Shown here piece after piece: positions 6,640 to 13,175 of a stretch of DNA of 14,461 nucleotides. Position numbers and translations under genes: made by a program. The notes beneath the pieces were generated by a model. The model was not told where the DNA came from. It searched no databases and saw only the letters and a program-made list of their open reading frames with translations. The DNA is taken from NCBI GenBank assembly GCA_023423795.1, contig JAFAEX010000303.1:1-14461 (forward strand), given 5' to 3'. Numbering within the stretch: position 1 is the stretch's first letter; each line of letters starts with the position of its first letter. The stretch is from Chloroflexota bacterium. Lineage in GTDB: Bacteria; Chloroflexota; Chloroflexia; Thermomicrobiales; UBA6265.

Positions 6640-7566
6640 ATGCAGTACGAAATCACCTACGGCAAACGCCGCGTCCCGGTCTATCGCACCCACGCCGCGC
6701 CGCTGGCCGGGATTCGCGCCATCCCGGAATCGCCGTTCACCGGCAAGAGCAACGAACTGGTGGCGGTCGAGGTCGATACCGAGGTCTACGGCGAGGATTT
6801 CCTGCCGGCCTACACCGAGGGCGACAACTCGATGGTCGTCGCCACCGACTCGATGAAGAACTTCGTGATACGGGAAACGCTGACGTGGGATGGCGCGACG
6901 CTGGAAAGCCTCGCCTACCACCTCGCCAACGGAATTTCGTCCACCTACGAGTACCTGCGCGATTTGCGGCTGACGGTCCGCGAACTGCCGTTCGGCGGCG
7001 TCCCGGTGCCGGGCGACGGCGGGTTCGCGCCCTCGGACAACCTGTTCGAGAGCCGCCGGGCGGATTACGGCGAGGCGACCCTGCGACTCCAGCGCGGCGA
7101 GGGAACGGCAACGGCGATCGTCGATCACCAGTGCTTCCGGCGCGACATCCACTTGATGAAACTGACCGGATCAGCGTTCACTGCCTTCGTCCGCGACGGC
7201 TACACGACGCTGCCGGAGCGGGGCGACCGCCCGCTCTACGTCTTCATGGAGACGAGTTGGCGCTACGGCGACCCGGCCGACGCGCTCGGCACGGACCCGG
7301 CGCGCTATGTACCGTCGGAGCAAATCCGGGACATCTGCTCGACCGTCTTCGCCGAGTTCGTGTCGGAGTCGATCCAGCAACTGGTCCACGTCATGGGCCA
7401 GCGCATCCTCGAGCGCTTCCCGCAATTGGCCGAGGTCGGGTTCGTCGCGACCAACCGGACCCGCGACCCCTACGGCGAGCGTCCCGCGGGCGACGGCGGC
7501 GGGGCGAAAGTCTATAGCGACCCGTTCCCGGCGTTCGGGAACATCACGCTGACGATCAGGCGCTAG
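6640..7566 (+). CDS. pucL: Urate oxidase (factor-independent urate hydroxylase), PucL type
   Basis: Oxidises urate to 5-hydroxyisourate using O2 and no cofactor. The 308-residue protein is a tandem T-fold enzyme. Landmarks are YGKRRVPVYR (7-16, with K9), VVATDSMKNF (66-75, with T69 of the Lys/Thr pair), FRRDIHLMKLTGSAF (166-180), FVRDGYTTLPE (183-193, with R185), SIQQLVHVMG (244-253, Q246 or Q247 contacting urate) and ATNRTRDPYG (270-279, with N272). The sequence follows the Bacillus PucL urate oxidase domain closely (IPESPFTG, TDSMKNF, DPARYV), but without the fused decarboxylase. The position of the catalytic His in the Asn-Lys-His motif of fungal and Arthrobacter enzymes is occupied here by Thr (N272-R-T). 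AGGGGGGAG (6621-6629) lies ten bases before the ATG. It follows uraD by 121 bases and precedes uraH by 24. Confidence 0.95.
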   Translation: MQYEITYGKRRVPVYRTHAAPLAGIRAIPESPFTGKSNELVAVEVDTEVYGEDFLPAYTEGDNSMVVATDSMKNFVIRETLTWDGATLESLAYHLANGISSTYEYLRDLRLTVRELPFGGVPVPGDGGFAPSDNLFESRRADYGEATLRLQRGEGTATAIVDHQCFRRDIHLMKLTGSAFTAFVRDGYTTLPERGDRPLYVFMETSWRYGDPADALGTDPARYVPSEQIRDICSTVFAEFVSESIQQLVHVMGQRILERFPQLAEVGFVATNRTRDPYGERPAGDGGGAKVYSDPFPAFGNITLTIRR

Positions 7567-7576
7567 ATATTCGCTC

Positions 7577-7593
7577 GGGAGGAGCCTCGCGTG
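7577..7593 (+). promoter_or_regulatory. Ribosome binding site supporting a GTG start for uraH
   Basis: GGGAGGAG at 7577-7584 is a near-perfect Shine-Dalgarno sequence six bases before the GTG at 7591. No in-frame ATG is available before residue 21, inside the conserved N-terminal strand, so GTG is the start. Confidence 0.75.
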
Positions 7594-7950
7594 CCCGGAC
7601 GGCTGACCACCCACGTGCTCGACACGGCCAACGGCCGCCCGGCGGCAGGGATGGCGATCGACCTGATCCGCATCACCGCTACCGGCGGGCGGGAGATGCT
7701 GGTCCGCGTGCGCACCAACGCCGATGGCCGGACGGACGAGCCGTTGCTGGCCGGTGAGCGTTTCCGCACCGGCGTCTACGAACTGCACTTCGAGACCGGC
7801 GAGTATTGGCGCAGGCTGGGCGTTGAAATCGCCGAACCGGCGTTCCTCGACGTCGTACCGATCCGGTTCGGCGTCGCCGACCCGGAAGGGCACTACCACG
7901 TACCGTTGCTCTGCTCCCCATGGTCGTACAGCACGTACCGGGGGAGTTGA
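7591..7950 (+). CDS. uraH: 5-hydroxyisourate hydrolase (transthyretin-like)
   Basis: Hydrolyses 5-hydroxyisourate to OHCU, between urate oxidase and UraD. The 119-residue size is typical for the tetrameric transthyretin-like family. The diagnostic elements are all present: LTTHVLDTANGRPAAGM at the N-terminus (His8), TNADGRTDEPLL with Arg47, HYHVPLLCSPWSYSTYRGS at the C-terminus (His103), and the terminal Tyr-Arg-Gly-Ser signature at 116-119 that separates true hydrolases from transthyretin. No periplasmic signal is seen, so it acts in the cytoplasm. It uses a GTG start with a very strong ribosome site and lies 24 bases after urate oxidase, consistent with one operon. A 174-base gap without a gene separates it from allC. 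Confidence 0.95.
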   Translation: MPGRLTTHVLDTANGRPAAGMAIDLIRITATGGREMLVRVRTNADGRTDEPLLAGERFRTGVYELHFETGEYWRRLGVEIAEPAFLDVVPIRFGVADPEGHYHVPLLCSPWSYSTYRGS

Positions 7951-8124
7951 TCCGACATCCGGGATCGGTGCGGGGTTCTTCGTCGGTCACAGGGAAGGGG
8001 CAGCGCGGGCGAACCGTCAGCGATCGGCCGGATGCCGGCGATGGTGCACGGACCAGTGCCGTCCGCATGGCGCCGACGCCTCCTCCAGTAGCCACGCGAG
8101 ACCTGTCCTCGGAGCAAACGCTGG

Positions 8125-9372
8125 ATGACAGAACACCGAACCGACGTCAACGCGGCCGCCGAACGCATCCTGAACCGCTGCGAGGCGATCGCCGCCTGCA
8201 CCGAGATTCCCGGCGAGATCACCCGGCGCTACGGCAGCCCGGCGCTGGCGGCGGCGATGGATCGCGTGGCCGGATGGATGGCCGACGCGGGACTCGTGAC
8301 CCGCCGCGACGCGATCGGCAACCTGATCGGCCATTACGATCCGGACGGAATGTGCGGCCCGGCGCTGGTCATCGGCAGTCACCTCGACAGCGTGCCCAAC
8401 GGCGGACGCTACGACGGACCGCTCGGCGTGTTGCTGGGCATCGAAGTGCTGGACCGGCTCGCTCCGGATGGCGTCCGGCTTCCCTTCCCGGTCGAGGTGG
8501 TGGCGTTCGCCGACGAGGAGGGCGCGCGGTTCCACACGACCTATCTCGGCAGCCGCGCTTATGCCGGCACGTTCGATCCGCATTTGCTGGCGCGCACCGA
8601 CGCGGACGGGGTTTCGCTTGCCGACGCCTGCGCGGCATACGGCGGCGATCCCGGCGTGTTGGCCGCTCCGGGCAGCCGACCGGCCCTACTCGGGTACGTC
8701 GAAGCGCACATCGAGCAGGGGCCGATGCTCGAAGCACTCGACGCGCCGCTGGCGGTGGTCACGGCCATTTCAGGGCAGAGCAGGATCGCGGTTCGCATCG
8801 TGGGCGAGGCCGGGCACGCCGGGACGGTGGCGATGCTCCTGCGGAAGGATGCCCTCGCCGCCGCCGCGGAACTGGTCCTTGCCGCCGAACGGATTGCCCG
8901 AGCGACGCCCGGACTTCTGGCGACGGTCGGGCAACTCATGGTCGCGCCCGGCGCGAGCAACGTGGTGCCCGGGGACGTGCGGCTGACCATCGACGTGCGC
9001 TCGCCGGACGACGCCCTGCGGCAGTCGGCGGTCGCAACCCTGCGCGACGAACTCGCGGCACGATGCGCCGCCCGCGGCCTCGCGCACGATTGGGAGATCG
9101 TGCAGGAGAACGCCGCCGTGCCGATGGACGGCGATCTCAGCGCTCGCCTCGCCCGCGCCGTGGGCAAATGCGGGCTGCCGGTGCACCGCCTGCCGAGCGG
9201 CGCGGGCCACGACGCGGTGGTGATGGCCGGGGTTTGCCCGGTGGCGATGCTGTTTGTCCGGTGTGCGGGCGGCATCAGCCACCACCCGGCCGAACGTGTG
9301 TCGGCAGGGGATGTATCGGCGACGCTTAGCGTGTTGCGAGAGTTCGTGAATACCGTTTACCGTGCGGCATGA
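8125..9372 (+). CDS. allC: Allantoate amidohydrolase (M20 family Zn-dependent amidase)
   Basis: Most likely hydrolyses allantoate to ureidoglycine (then ureidoglycolate), CO2 and ammonia. The 415-residue protein has M20-family dimetal motifs: GSHLDSVPNGGRYDG (84-98, with H86 and D97), VVAFADEEGARF (125-136, with E131 and E132), YVEAHIEQGPMLE (191-203, with H195) and ISHHPAERV (384-392, with H386). SGAGHDA (358-364) and R220, N279 and R292 are typical substrate-pocket positions in the AllC/N-carbamoyl-amino-acid hydrolase group. By sequence alone it could also be an N-carbamoyl-L-amino acid hydrolase or a ureidoglycolate amidohydrolase. The allantoinase and urate genes around it decide for allantoate, or for both ureides. 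GGAG at 8111-8114 is ten bases before the ATG. The 112 bases downstream hold the vapBC promoter region. Confidence 0.88.
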   Translation: MTEHRTDVNAAAERILNRCEAIAACTEIPGEITRRYGSPALAAAMDRVAGWMADAGLVTRRDAIGNLIGHYDPDGMCGPALVIGSHLDSVPNGGRYDGPLGVLLGIEVLDRLAPDGVRLPFPVEVVAFADEEGARFHTTYLGSRAYAGTFDPHLLARTDADGVSLADACAAYGGDPGVLAAPGSRPALLGYVEAHIEQGPMLEALDAPLAVVTAISGQSRIAVRIVGEAGHAGTVAMLLRKDALAAAAELVLAAERIARATPGLLATVGQLMVAPGASNVVPGDVRLTIDVRSPDDALRQSAVATLRDELAARCAARGLAHDWEIVQENAAVPMDGDLSARLARAVGKCGLPVHRLPSGAGHDAVVMAGVCPVAMLFVRCAGGISHHPAERVSAGDVSATLSVLREFVNTVYRAA

Positions 9373-9438
9373 GGGTCGCCCGAGACATGAGGTTCACAAC
9401 AGCCCGAACGCGCAGTTCATGCATCGTAGGCACTCTGA

Positions 9439-9469
9439 TTGAACGTAGTACCTTGGGCGGGGGTACTAC
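9439..9469 (+). promoter_or_regulatory. Probable vapBC operator/promoter with perfect 8-bp inverted repeat
   Basis: GTAGTACC (9445-9452) and GGTACTAC (9462-9469) are perfect inverted repeats with a 9-base spacer, ending 15 bases before the vapB start. VapBC-type complexes usually repress their own promoter through such palindromes bound by the antitoxin. A TTGAAC (9439-9444) immediately before the dyad could be the -35 box, with TACTAC (9464-9469) as a -10-like element at a long 19-base spacing, so the operator would cover the promoter. Confidence 0.55.
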
Positions 9470-9484
9470 ACCGGGAGCGAACGC

Positions 9485-9757
9485 ATGAGCATCGCAAGCA
9501 CCATCACCAGCAGGGGACAAGTGACGATTCCGGTCAGCATCCGTCGCAAGTTCGGGCTCAACGAGGGAGATGCGGTTTTCTTCAGCGAAGTCGATGGCCA
9601 GATCGTGCTCACGCCGGAGACCGCACCGGTTTTGGCCACTGCCGGAATCTTCCGTGTATTCGCCACCGGAGAGCCGTTGTCCATGGAAGAAAAGGGCGAG
9701 GATACAGAGGATGCGTGGGCCGAAGCGGCGGTCGAGCGCGACGAATCGACGAAATGA
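9485..9757 (+). CDS. vapB: AbrB/MazE/SpoVT-type antitoxin (VapB)
   Basis: This 90-residue protein has an N-terminal swapped-hairpin AbrB DNA-binding domain (about residues 3-47: TITSRGQVTIP, then SIRRKFGLNEGDAVFF and GQIVLTP). The acidic C-terminal tail (about 65-90, with EEKGEDTED) should wrap the toxin. It would neutralise the downstream VapC and repress its own promoter at the inverted repeat upstream. GGGAG (9473-9477) lies seven bases before the ATG. Its TGA overlaps the vapC ATG by four bases (ATGA, 9754-9757). GC content and codon use are visibly lower than in the neighbouring purine genes, which points to separate acquisition. Confidence 0.88.
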   Translation: MSIASTITSRGQVTIPVSIRRKFGLNEGDAVFFSEVDGQIVLTPETAPVLATAGIFRVFATGEPLSMEEKGEDTEDAWAEAAVERDESTK

Positions 9758-10161
9758 CGACGGTCTTCGACGATACCAACGTGTTCCTGCGCCACTTGCT
9801 GGGCGATCACGTTGACCATTCGCCGCGGGCGACGGCTTTCTTTGTGGATGTGGCATCTGGAAAGCTGAGCGCGACAACGGCGGCCAGCGCGATCATGGAA
9901 GTCGTCTTCGTGCTCGAACGAACGCACAAGGTCCCGCGTGCGGAAATAGCTTCGGCAATCTCGCAACTCGTGACAATCGAGCACATCAGGTTCGCGGACA
10001 AGGCTGCGATTGTTGAAGCGCTCGATTCGTATTCCGGCATGAACGTCCCGTTCGTCGATGCGCTCCATGTTGCGTTGTCGCGGGCCGGGGGCATCACGCG
10101 CATCGCGTCGTTCGACCGCCACTTCGACCGCTTCCCCGGCATCGAACGGGTCGAGCCATGA
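9754..10161 (+). CDS. vapC: PIN-domain ribonuclease toxin (VapC)
   Basis: This 135-residue single PIN-domain protein would cleave RNA using Mg2+/Mn2+ when free of antitoxin. Acidic residues of the PIN active site are all present: D7 in FDDTNVFLRHLLGD (5-18), E49 in SAIMEVVFVLE (45-55), D102 in PFVDALHVALSR (99-110) and D121/D125 in ASFDRHFDRFPG (118-129). The length is normal, so it looks intact. It starts in the ATGA overlap with vapB and ends in a second ATGA overlap with the allantoinase start at 10158, so allB may be translated by coupling to vapC. Two 60-base lines counted by hand in this gene are 58% GC (9841-9900) and 55% GC (9961-10020), against 75% in allB (10861-10920). Confidence 0.9.
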   Translation: MTTVFDDTNVFLRHLLGDHVDHSPRATAFFVDVASGKLSATTAASAIMEVVFVLERTHKVPRAEIASAISQLVTIEHIRFADKAAIVEALDSYSGMNVPFVDALHVALSRAGGITRIASFDRHFDRFPGIERVEP

Positions 10162-11525
10162 CCGCCGGCGAGCGTTCGCACTGCGACGTGCTCATCCGCG
10201 GCGGCATGGTCGTCACGCCGGATACGGTGGCCCCGGCCGACGTGGCGATCCGCGGCGAGACGGTCGTCGCCGTGGGTCGGGACCTTCGCTGGAGCGCGGA
10301 CGATGAGATCGACGCCGCCGGCATGCACTTGTTTCCCGGCGTGGTCGATGCCCACGTCCACTTCAACGATCCCGGTCGCGCGGATTGGGAAGGCTGGCCG
10401 ACGGGCAGTGCCGCGCTCGCCGCCGGCGGCGGCACGGTCGCGGTGGACATGCCGCTCAACTCCGACCCGCCGCTGCTGGACGGCGCGGCGTTCGACGCGA
10501 AGGCAGCCACCACCGAAGCCGGTTCGATCGTCGATTTCGCGCTTTGGGGCGGGCTGACGCCGGACAACCTCGACCGGCTGGGGGAACTTGCCGCGCGCGG
10601 GGTGGTCGGGTTCAAGGCGTTCATGTCGAACTCCGGCATCCCGGAGTTCCGCGCCGCCGACGAGGCGACGCTGCGGCGCGGAATGGAGATCGCTACCCGG
10701 TTCGGGCTGCCGGTCGCGGTCCACGCTGAAGACGACGCGCTCTGTACGGACCTGGCGGCACGGGCAATCGCCTCGGGGCGCAGGACCTGGCGCGACTGGG
10801 CAGCAACGCGGCCAGTCGAGGCGGAAACGCGCGCGATCCGCCGCGCCATCGCGTTGGCGGCGGAGACCGGGTGCGCGCTGCACGTCGTGCACGTCAGTTC
10901 GGGCGAGGGCGTCGCGCTGGTGGCGGCGGCCCGCGCACGCGGCGTCGATGTGACGTGCGAGACGTGCCCGCACTACCTCGGCCTCACCGCGGATGACCTC
11001 GAAGCGCTCGGCGCGGTCGCCAAGTGCGCGCCGCCACTGCGGTCCCAATCGGACGTCGAGGCGCTGTGGTCGGCGCTGGCCGCGGGCGAAATCCAGACCG
11101 TCGGTTCGGACCACTCTCCTGCCCCGCCGGATTTGAAGACGGGCGACGACGCCTTCGCAACCTGGGGCGGCATCGCCGGATGCCAGACGACGCTGCCGCT
11201 CCTGCTAACCGAAGGCGCGCGGCGGTCGCTGCCGCTGCCGGCATTGGCCCGCCTCCTCGCCGCCGCCCCGGCGCGTCGCCTGCGCCTGCCGCGCAAGGGC
11301 AGGATCGCGCCGGGCTACGACGCCGACATCGCGCTGGTCGATGTGTCGGCCGAATGGACGTTGGAAGCGGACGACCTTCGGTACCGCCACCGGATTTCGC
11401 CGTGGGTTGGGCGGACGTTCCGAGGCCGCGTCGTGCGCACGCTTCGGCGCGGCGCGACGATTGTCGGGCAGGAATGGGACGCGCCCGTCGCCGGCGGCAG
11501 GCTGGTGCGGCCGGAGCGGACCTGA
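10158..11525 (+). CDS. allB: Allantoinase (cyclic amidohydrolase family)
   Basis: Hydrolyses allantoin to allantoate with a binuclear metal centre. The 455-residue protein has the cyclic amidohydrolase layout: a small beta domain at both ends (VLIRGGMVVTP at 11-21) around a TIM barrel. Metal ligands are H66 and H68 (DAHVHFNDPGR, 64-74), carboxylated K153 in GFKAFMSNSG (151-160), H189 (VHAEDD), H245 (LHVVHVSS) and D318 in VGSDHSPAP (315-323). FNDPGR and FKAFMSNSGIPEF favour allantoinase over dihydroorotase or hydantoinase, as does the position between allC and xanthine dehydrogenase. The ATG lies inside the vapC stop (ATGA). Only a weak GGGTCGAG precedes it, so translation probably depends on ribosomes finishing vapC. 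129 bases separate it from the next gene. Confidence 0.93.
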   Translation: MTAGERSHCDVLIRGGMVVTPDTVAPADVAIRGETVVAVGRDLRWSADDEIDAAGMHLFPGVVDAHVHFNDPGRADWEGWPTGSAALAAGGGTVAVDMPLNSDPPLLDGAAFDAKAATTEAGSIVDFALWGGLTPDNLDRLGELAARGVVGFKAFMSNSGIPEFRAADEATLRRGMEIATRFGLPVAVHAEDDALCTDLAARAIASGRRTWRDWAATRPVEAETRAIRRAIALAAETGCALHVVHVSSGEGVALVAAARARGVDVTCETCPHYLGLTADDLEALGAVAKCAPPLRSQSDVEALWSALAAGEIQTVGSDHSPAPPDLKTGDDAFATWGGIAGCQTTLPLLLTEGARRSLPLPALARLLAAAPARRLRLPRKGRIAPGYDADIALVDVSAEWTLEADDLRYRHRISPWVGRTFRGRVVRTLRRGATIVGQEWDAPVAGGRLVRPERT

Positions 11526-11654
11526 TCCGGGAAACCGGCGATTCGCCCGAGCGCAACGCTGCGCCGATCCCGCGCGGGTGCCGGGAAGCGGCGTTCTGGT
11601 GCATCATCGGCGGCACAGACTGCCCACCCCACTCAACGCGGAGTCGAGCACACG

Positions 11655-13088
11655 ATGATGTGGCAACGCTATTTCCAGCCGACGAGCCTCCCGGAGGCGC
11701 TGAACCTGCTGGCCGAACACGCCGGCGAAGCGCGCATTGTCGCCGGCGGCACCGACCTGGTGGTCGAACTCGGTCGCGGCATCAGGCCAACCGGCGCCCT
11801 GATCGACATCACGCGGGTGTCGGACCTTGCGGGGATTGCGGAGCGTGCCGGCGAGGTCGTCCTCGGGGCGCTGACGACGCACAACGACGTGATCGCCTCC
11901 CCACTCTGCCGAGAGGCGCTGCGCCCGCTGACGCAGGCGTCCCAGGAGGTCGGCGCGCCGCAACTGCGCACGCGGGCAACGGTGGTTGGCAACCTCGTGA
12001 CCGCCTCGCCGGCGAACGACACGATCGCGCCGCTGGTCGCGCTCGGGGCGTCGCTGGTGCTGGCGAGCGTTCGCGGCGAGCGGGTCGTGCCGATCGAGGA
12101 GTTCTACCTCGGCGTACGGCGGACGGTGCTCGCGCCGGACGAACTGGTCCGCGAGATCCGGGTGACGCCGTTGCCGCCGGGCGCGCGGTCGCGGTTCGTC
12201 AAACTCGGGCTGCGGCGGGCGCAGGCGATCTCGGTGGTGGATGCCGCGCTGGTCGTCGTCATGGACGGCGACACGGTCGGCGAGGCCCGGATCGCCCTCG
12301 GGTCGGTCGCGCCGACCATCGTCCGCGCCGGGGAAGCCGAAGCGTTCCTCCGGGGGAAGGCGCTGGACTCGGCCACTTGCGCCGAAGCGGGCCGCCTTGC
12401 CGCGGCCGCGGCGAACCCCATCGGCGACGTCAGGGGCAGCGCGGACTACCGGCGCACGACGATCGCGAATCTGGTCGCCGACGCCCTGCTCGGATTCGCC
12501 CTCGGCGATGAAGGCGACATCCCAGACGATCCGGTCCTGCTCGCGACTGGCCGGATCGATGCCGGCGCGGCGGACCCCTATGCGGGTGTCATCGAGACCG
12601 TCGTGAACGGCCAGCCACGGTCGTTGGACGCGTCCGGCGGCACGACCCTGCTCCATGCCCTGCGCGACGAAGCCGGGTTGACCGGGGCGAAACCGGGCTG
12701 CGAGGAAGGCGAGTGCGGCGCCTGCACCGTCTGGATCGACGGCATGGCGGTGATGTCGTGCCTCGTGCCCGCGCCGCAGGCCCACGGACGCGAGGTCGTG
12801 ACCATCGAAGGGCTGGCCGCCACCAAACCGGAGGCTGCCGATGGGCTCCACCCGGTGCAGCGCTCGTTCGTGGCCTGCGGCGCCGTCCAGTGCGGGTACT
12901 GCATCCCCGGCATGGTGATGGCCGCCGCGAAGTTGCTGGACGAGCGGTCCGGCCCGAACCGCGCCGCGATCGAAACCGGCCTTTCCGGCAACCTCTGCCG
13001 CTGCACCGGCTACCGCAAGATCTTCGACGCGGTCGTGTCCGCGAGTGCCGAGTGCCGAGTTGCGAGTGCCGAGCAGGGACCCTGCTGA
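11655..13088 (+). CDS. xdhB: Xanthine dehydrogenase FAD-binding and 2Fe-2S subunits fused in one protein
   Basis: This 477-residue electron-transfer subunit has two parts. Residues 1 to about 290 form the FAD domain (CO dehydrogenase M / XdhB type) with VAGGTDLVVELG (29-40) and TVVGNLVTASPANDT (109-123). Residues about 310-460 form the 2Fe-2S domains: plant-type cluster C349, C354, C357 and C369 (GCEEGECGAC), and the helical second cluster C413 and C416 (QCGYC) with C448 and C450 (LCRCTGYRK). This FAD-then-FeS order is the reverse of the FeS-then-FAD order of Rhodobacter XdhA and of eukaryotic enzymes. Residues from about 463 (SAECRVASAEQGPC) are encoded by heptamer repeats and a hairpin, so they are probably not native. 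Start: ATGATG at 11655; the second ATG is equally possible, with GGAG at 11640-11643. It passes electrons from the Mo subunit encoded next to NAD+ or another acceptor. Confidence 0.9.
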   Translation: MMWQRYFQPTSLPEALNLLAEHAGEARIVAGGTDLVVELGRGIRPTGALIDITRVSDLAGIAERAGEVVLGALTTHNDVIASPLCREALRPLTQASQEVGAPQLRTRATVVGNLVTASPANDTIAPLVALGASLVLASVRGERVVPIEEFYLGVRRTVLAPDELVREIRVTPLPPGARSRFVKLGLRRAQAISVVDAALVVVMDGDTVGEARIALGSVAPTIVRAGEAEAFLRGKALDSATCAEAGRLAAAAANPIGDVRGSADYRRTTIANLVADALLGFALGDEGDIPDDPVLLATGRIDAGAADPYAGVIETVVNGQPRSLDASGGTTLLHALRDEAGLTGAKPGCEEGECGACTVWIDGMAVMSCLVPAPQAHGREVVTIEGLAATKPEAADGLHPVQRSFVACGAVQCGYCIPGMVMAAAKLLDERSGPNRAAIETGLSGNLCRCTGYRKIFDAVVSASAECRVASAEQGPC

Positions 13089-13162
13089 TCGGCACGCCCA
13101 ATCGCCCGCGCAGAGACGCTGCCACTCGTCACTCGGCACTCGGCACTCGGCACTCGCCACTC
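13043..13162. repeat. Inverted pair of heptamer arrays at the xanthine dehydrogenase gene junction
   Basis: The left arm has four direct 7-base units, GAGTGCC at 13043, 13050 and 13064 and the variant GAGTTGC at 13057, plus GAG to 13073. The right arm (13123-13162) has five reverse-complement-type units, CACTCGT, CACTCGG three times, and CACTCGC, plus CACTC. The arms can pair over about 31 bases with few mismatches around a 49-base centre. The left arm is inside the upstream reading frame and the right arm ends 3 bases before the GGAG ribosome site of xdhA. Neither unit creates a stop in any frame, so the array can be read through (Glu-Cys-Arg-Val-Pro-Ser-Ala on one strand). Confidence 0.85.
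13066..13095 (+). terminator. Hairpin with the stop codon as bulge, inside the heptamer element
   Basis: GTGCCGA (13066-13072) pairs with TCGGCAC (13089-13095), and GCAGGG (13073-13078) with CCCTGC (13080-13085) around a single A; in practice the loop would be three bases. The three unpaired bases 13086-13088 are exactly the TGA stop codon. There is no U-tract. It could be a processing or attenuation structure between the two subunit genes, or simply part of the repeat element. Confidence 0.45.
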
Positions 13163-13175
13163 CGTGGAGACGACG

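Noticed and set aside
9373..10161. Insertion sequence or transposon carrying vapBC
   Set aside because: No transposase, terminal inverted repeats or target duplications are visible around the pair; only the TA operator palindrome is seen.
13043..13162. CRISPR array
   Set aside because: The units are 7 bases long with no spacers and are arranged as an inverted pair; no cas genes are present.
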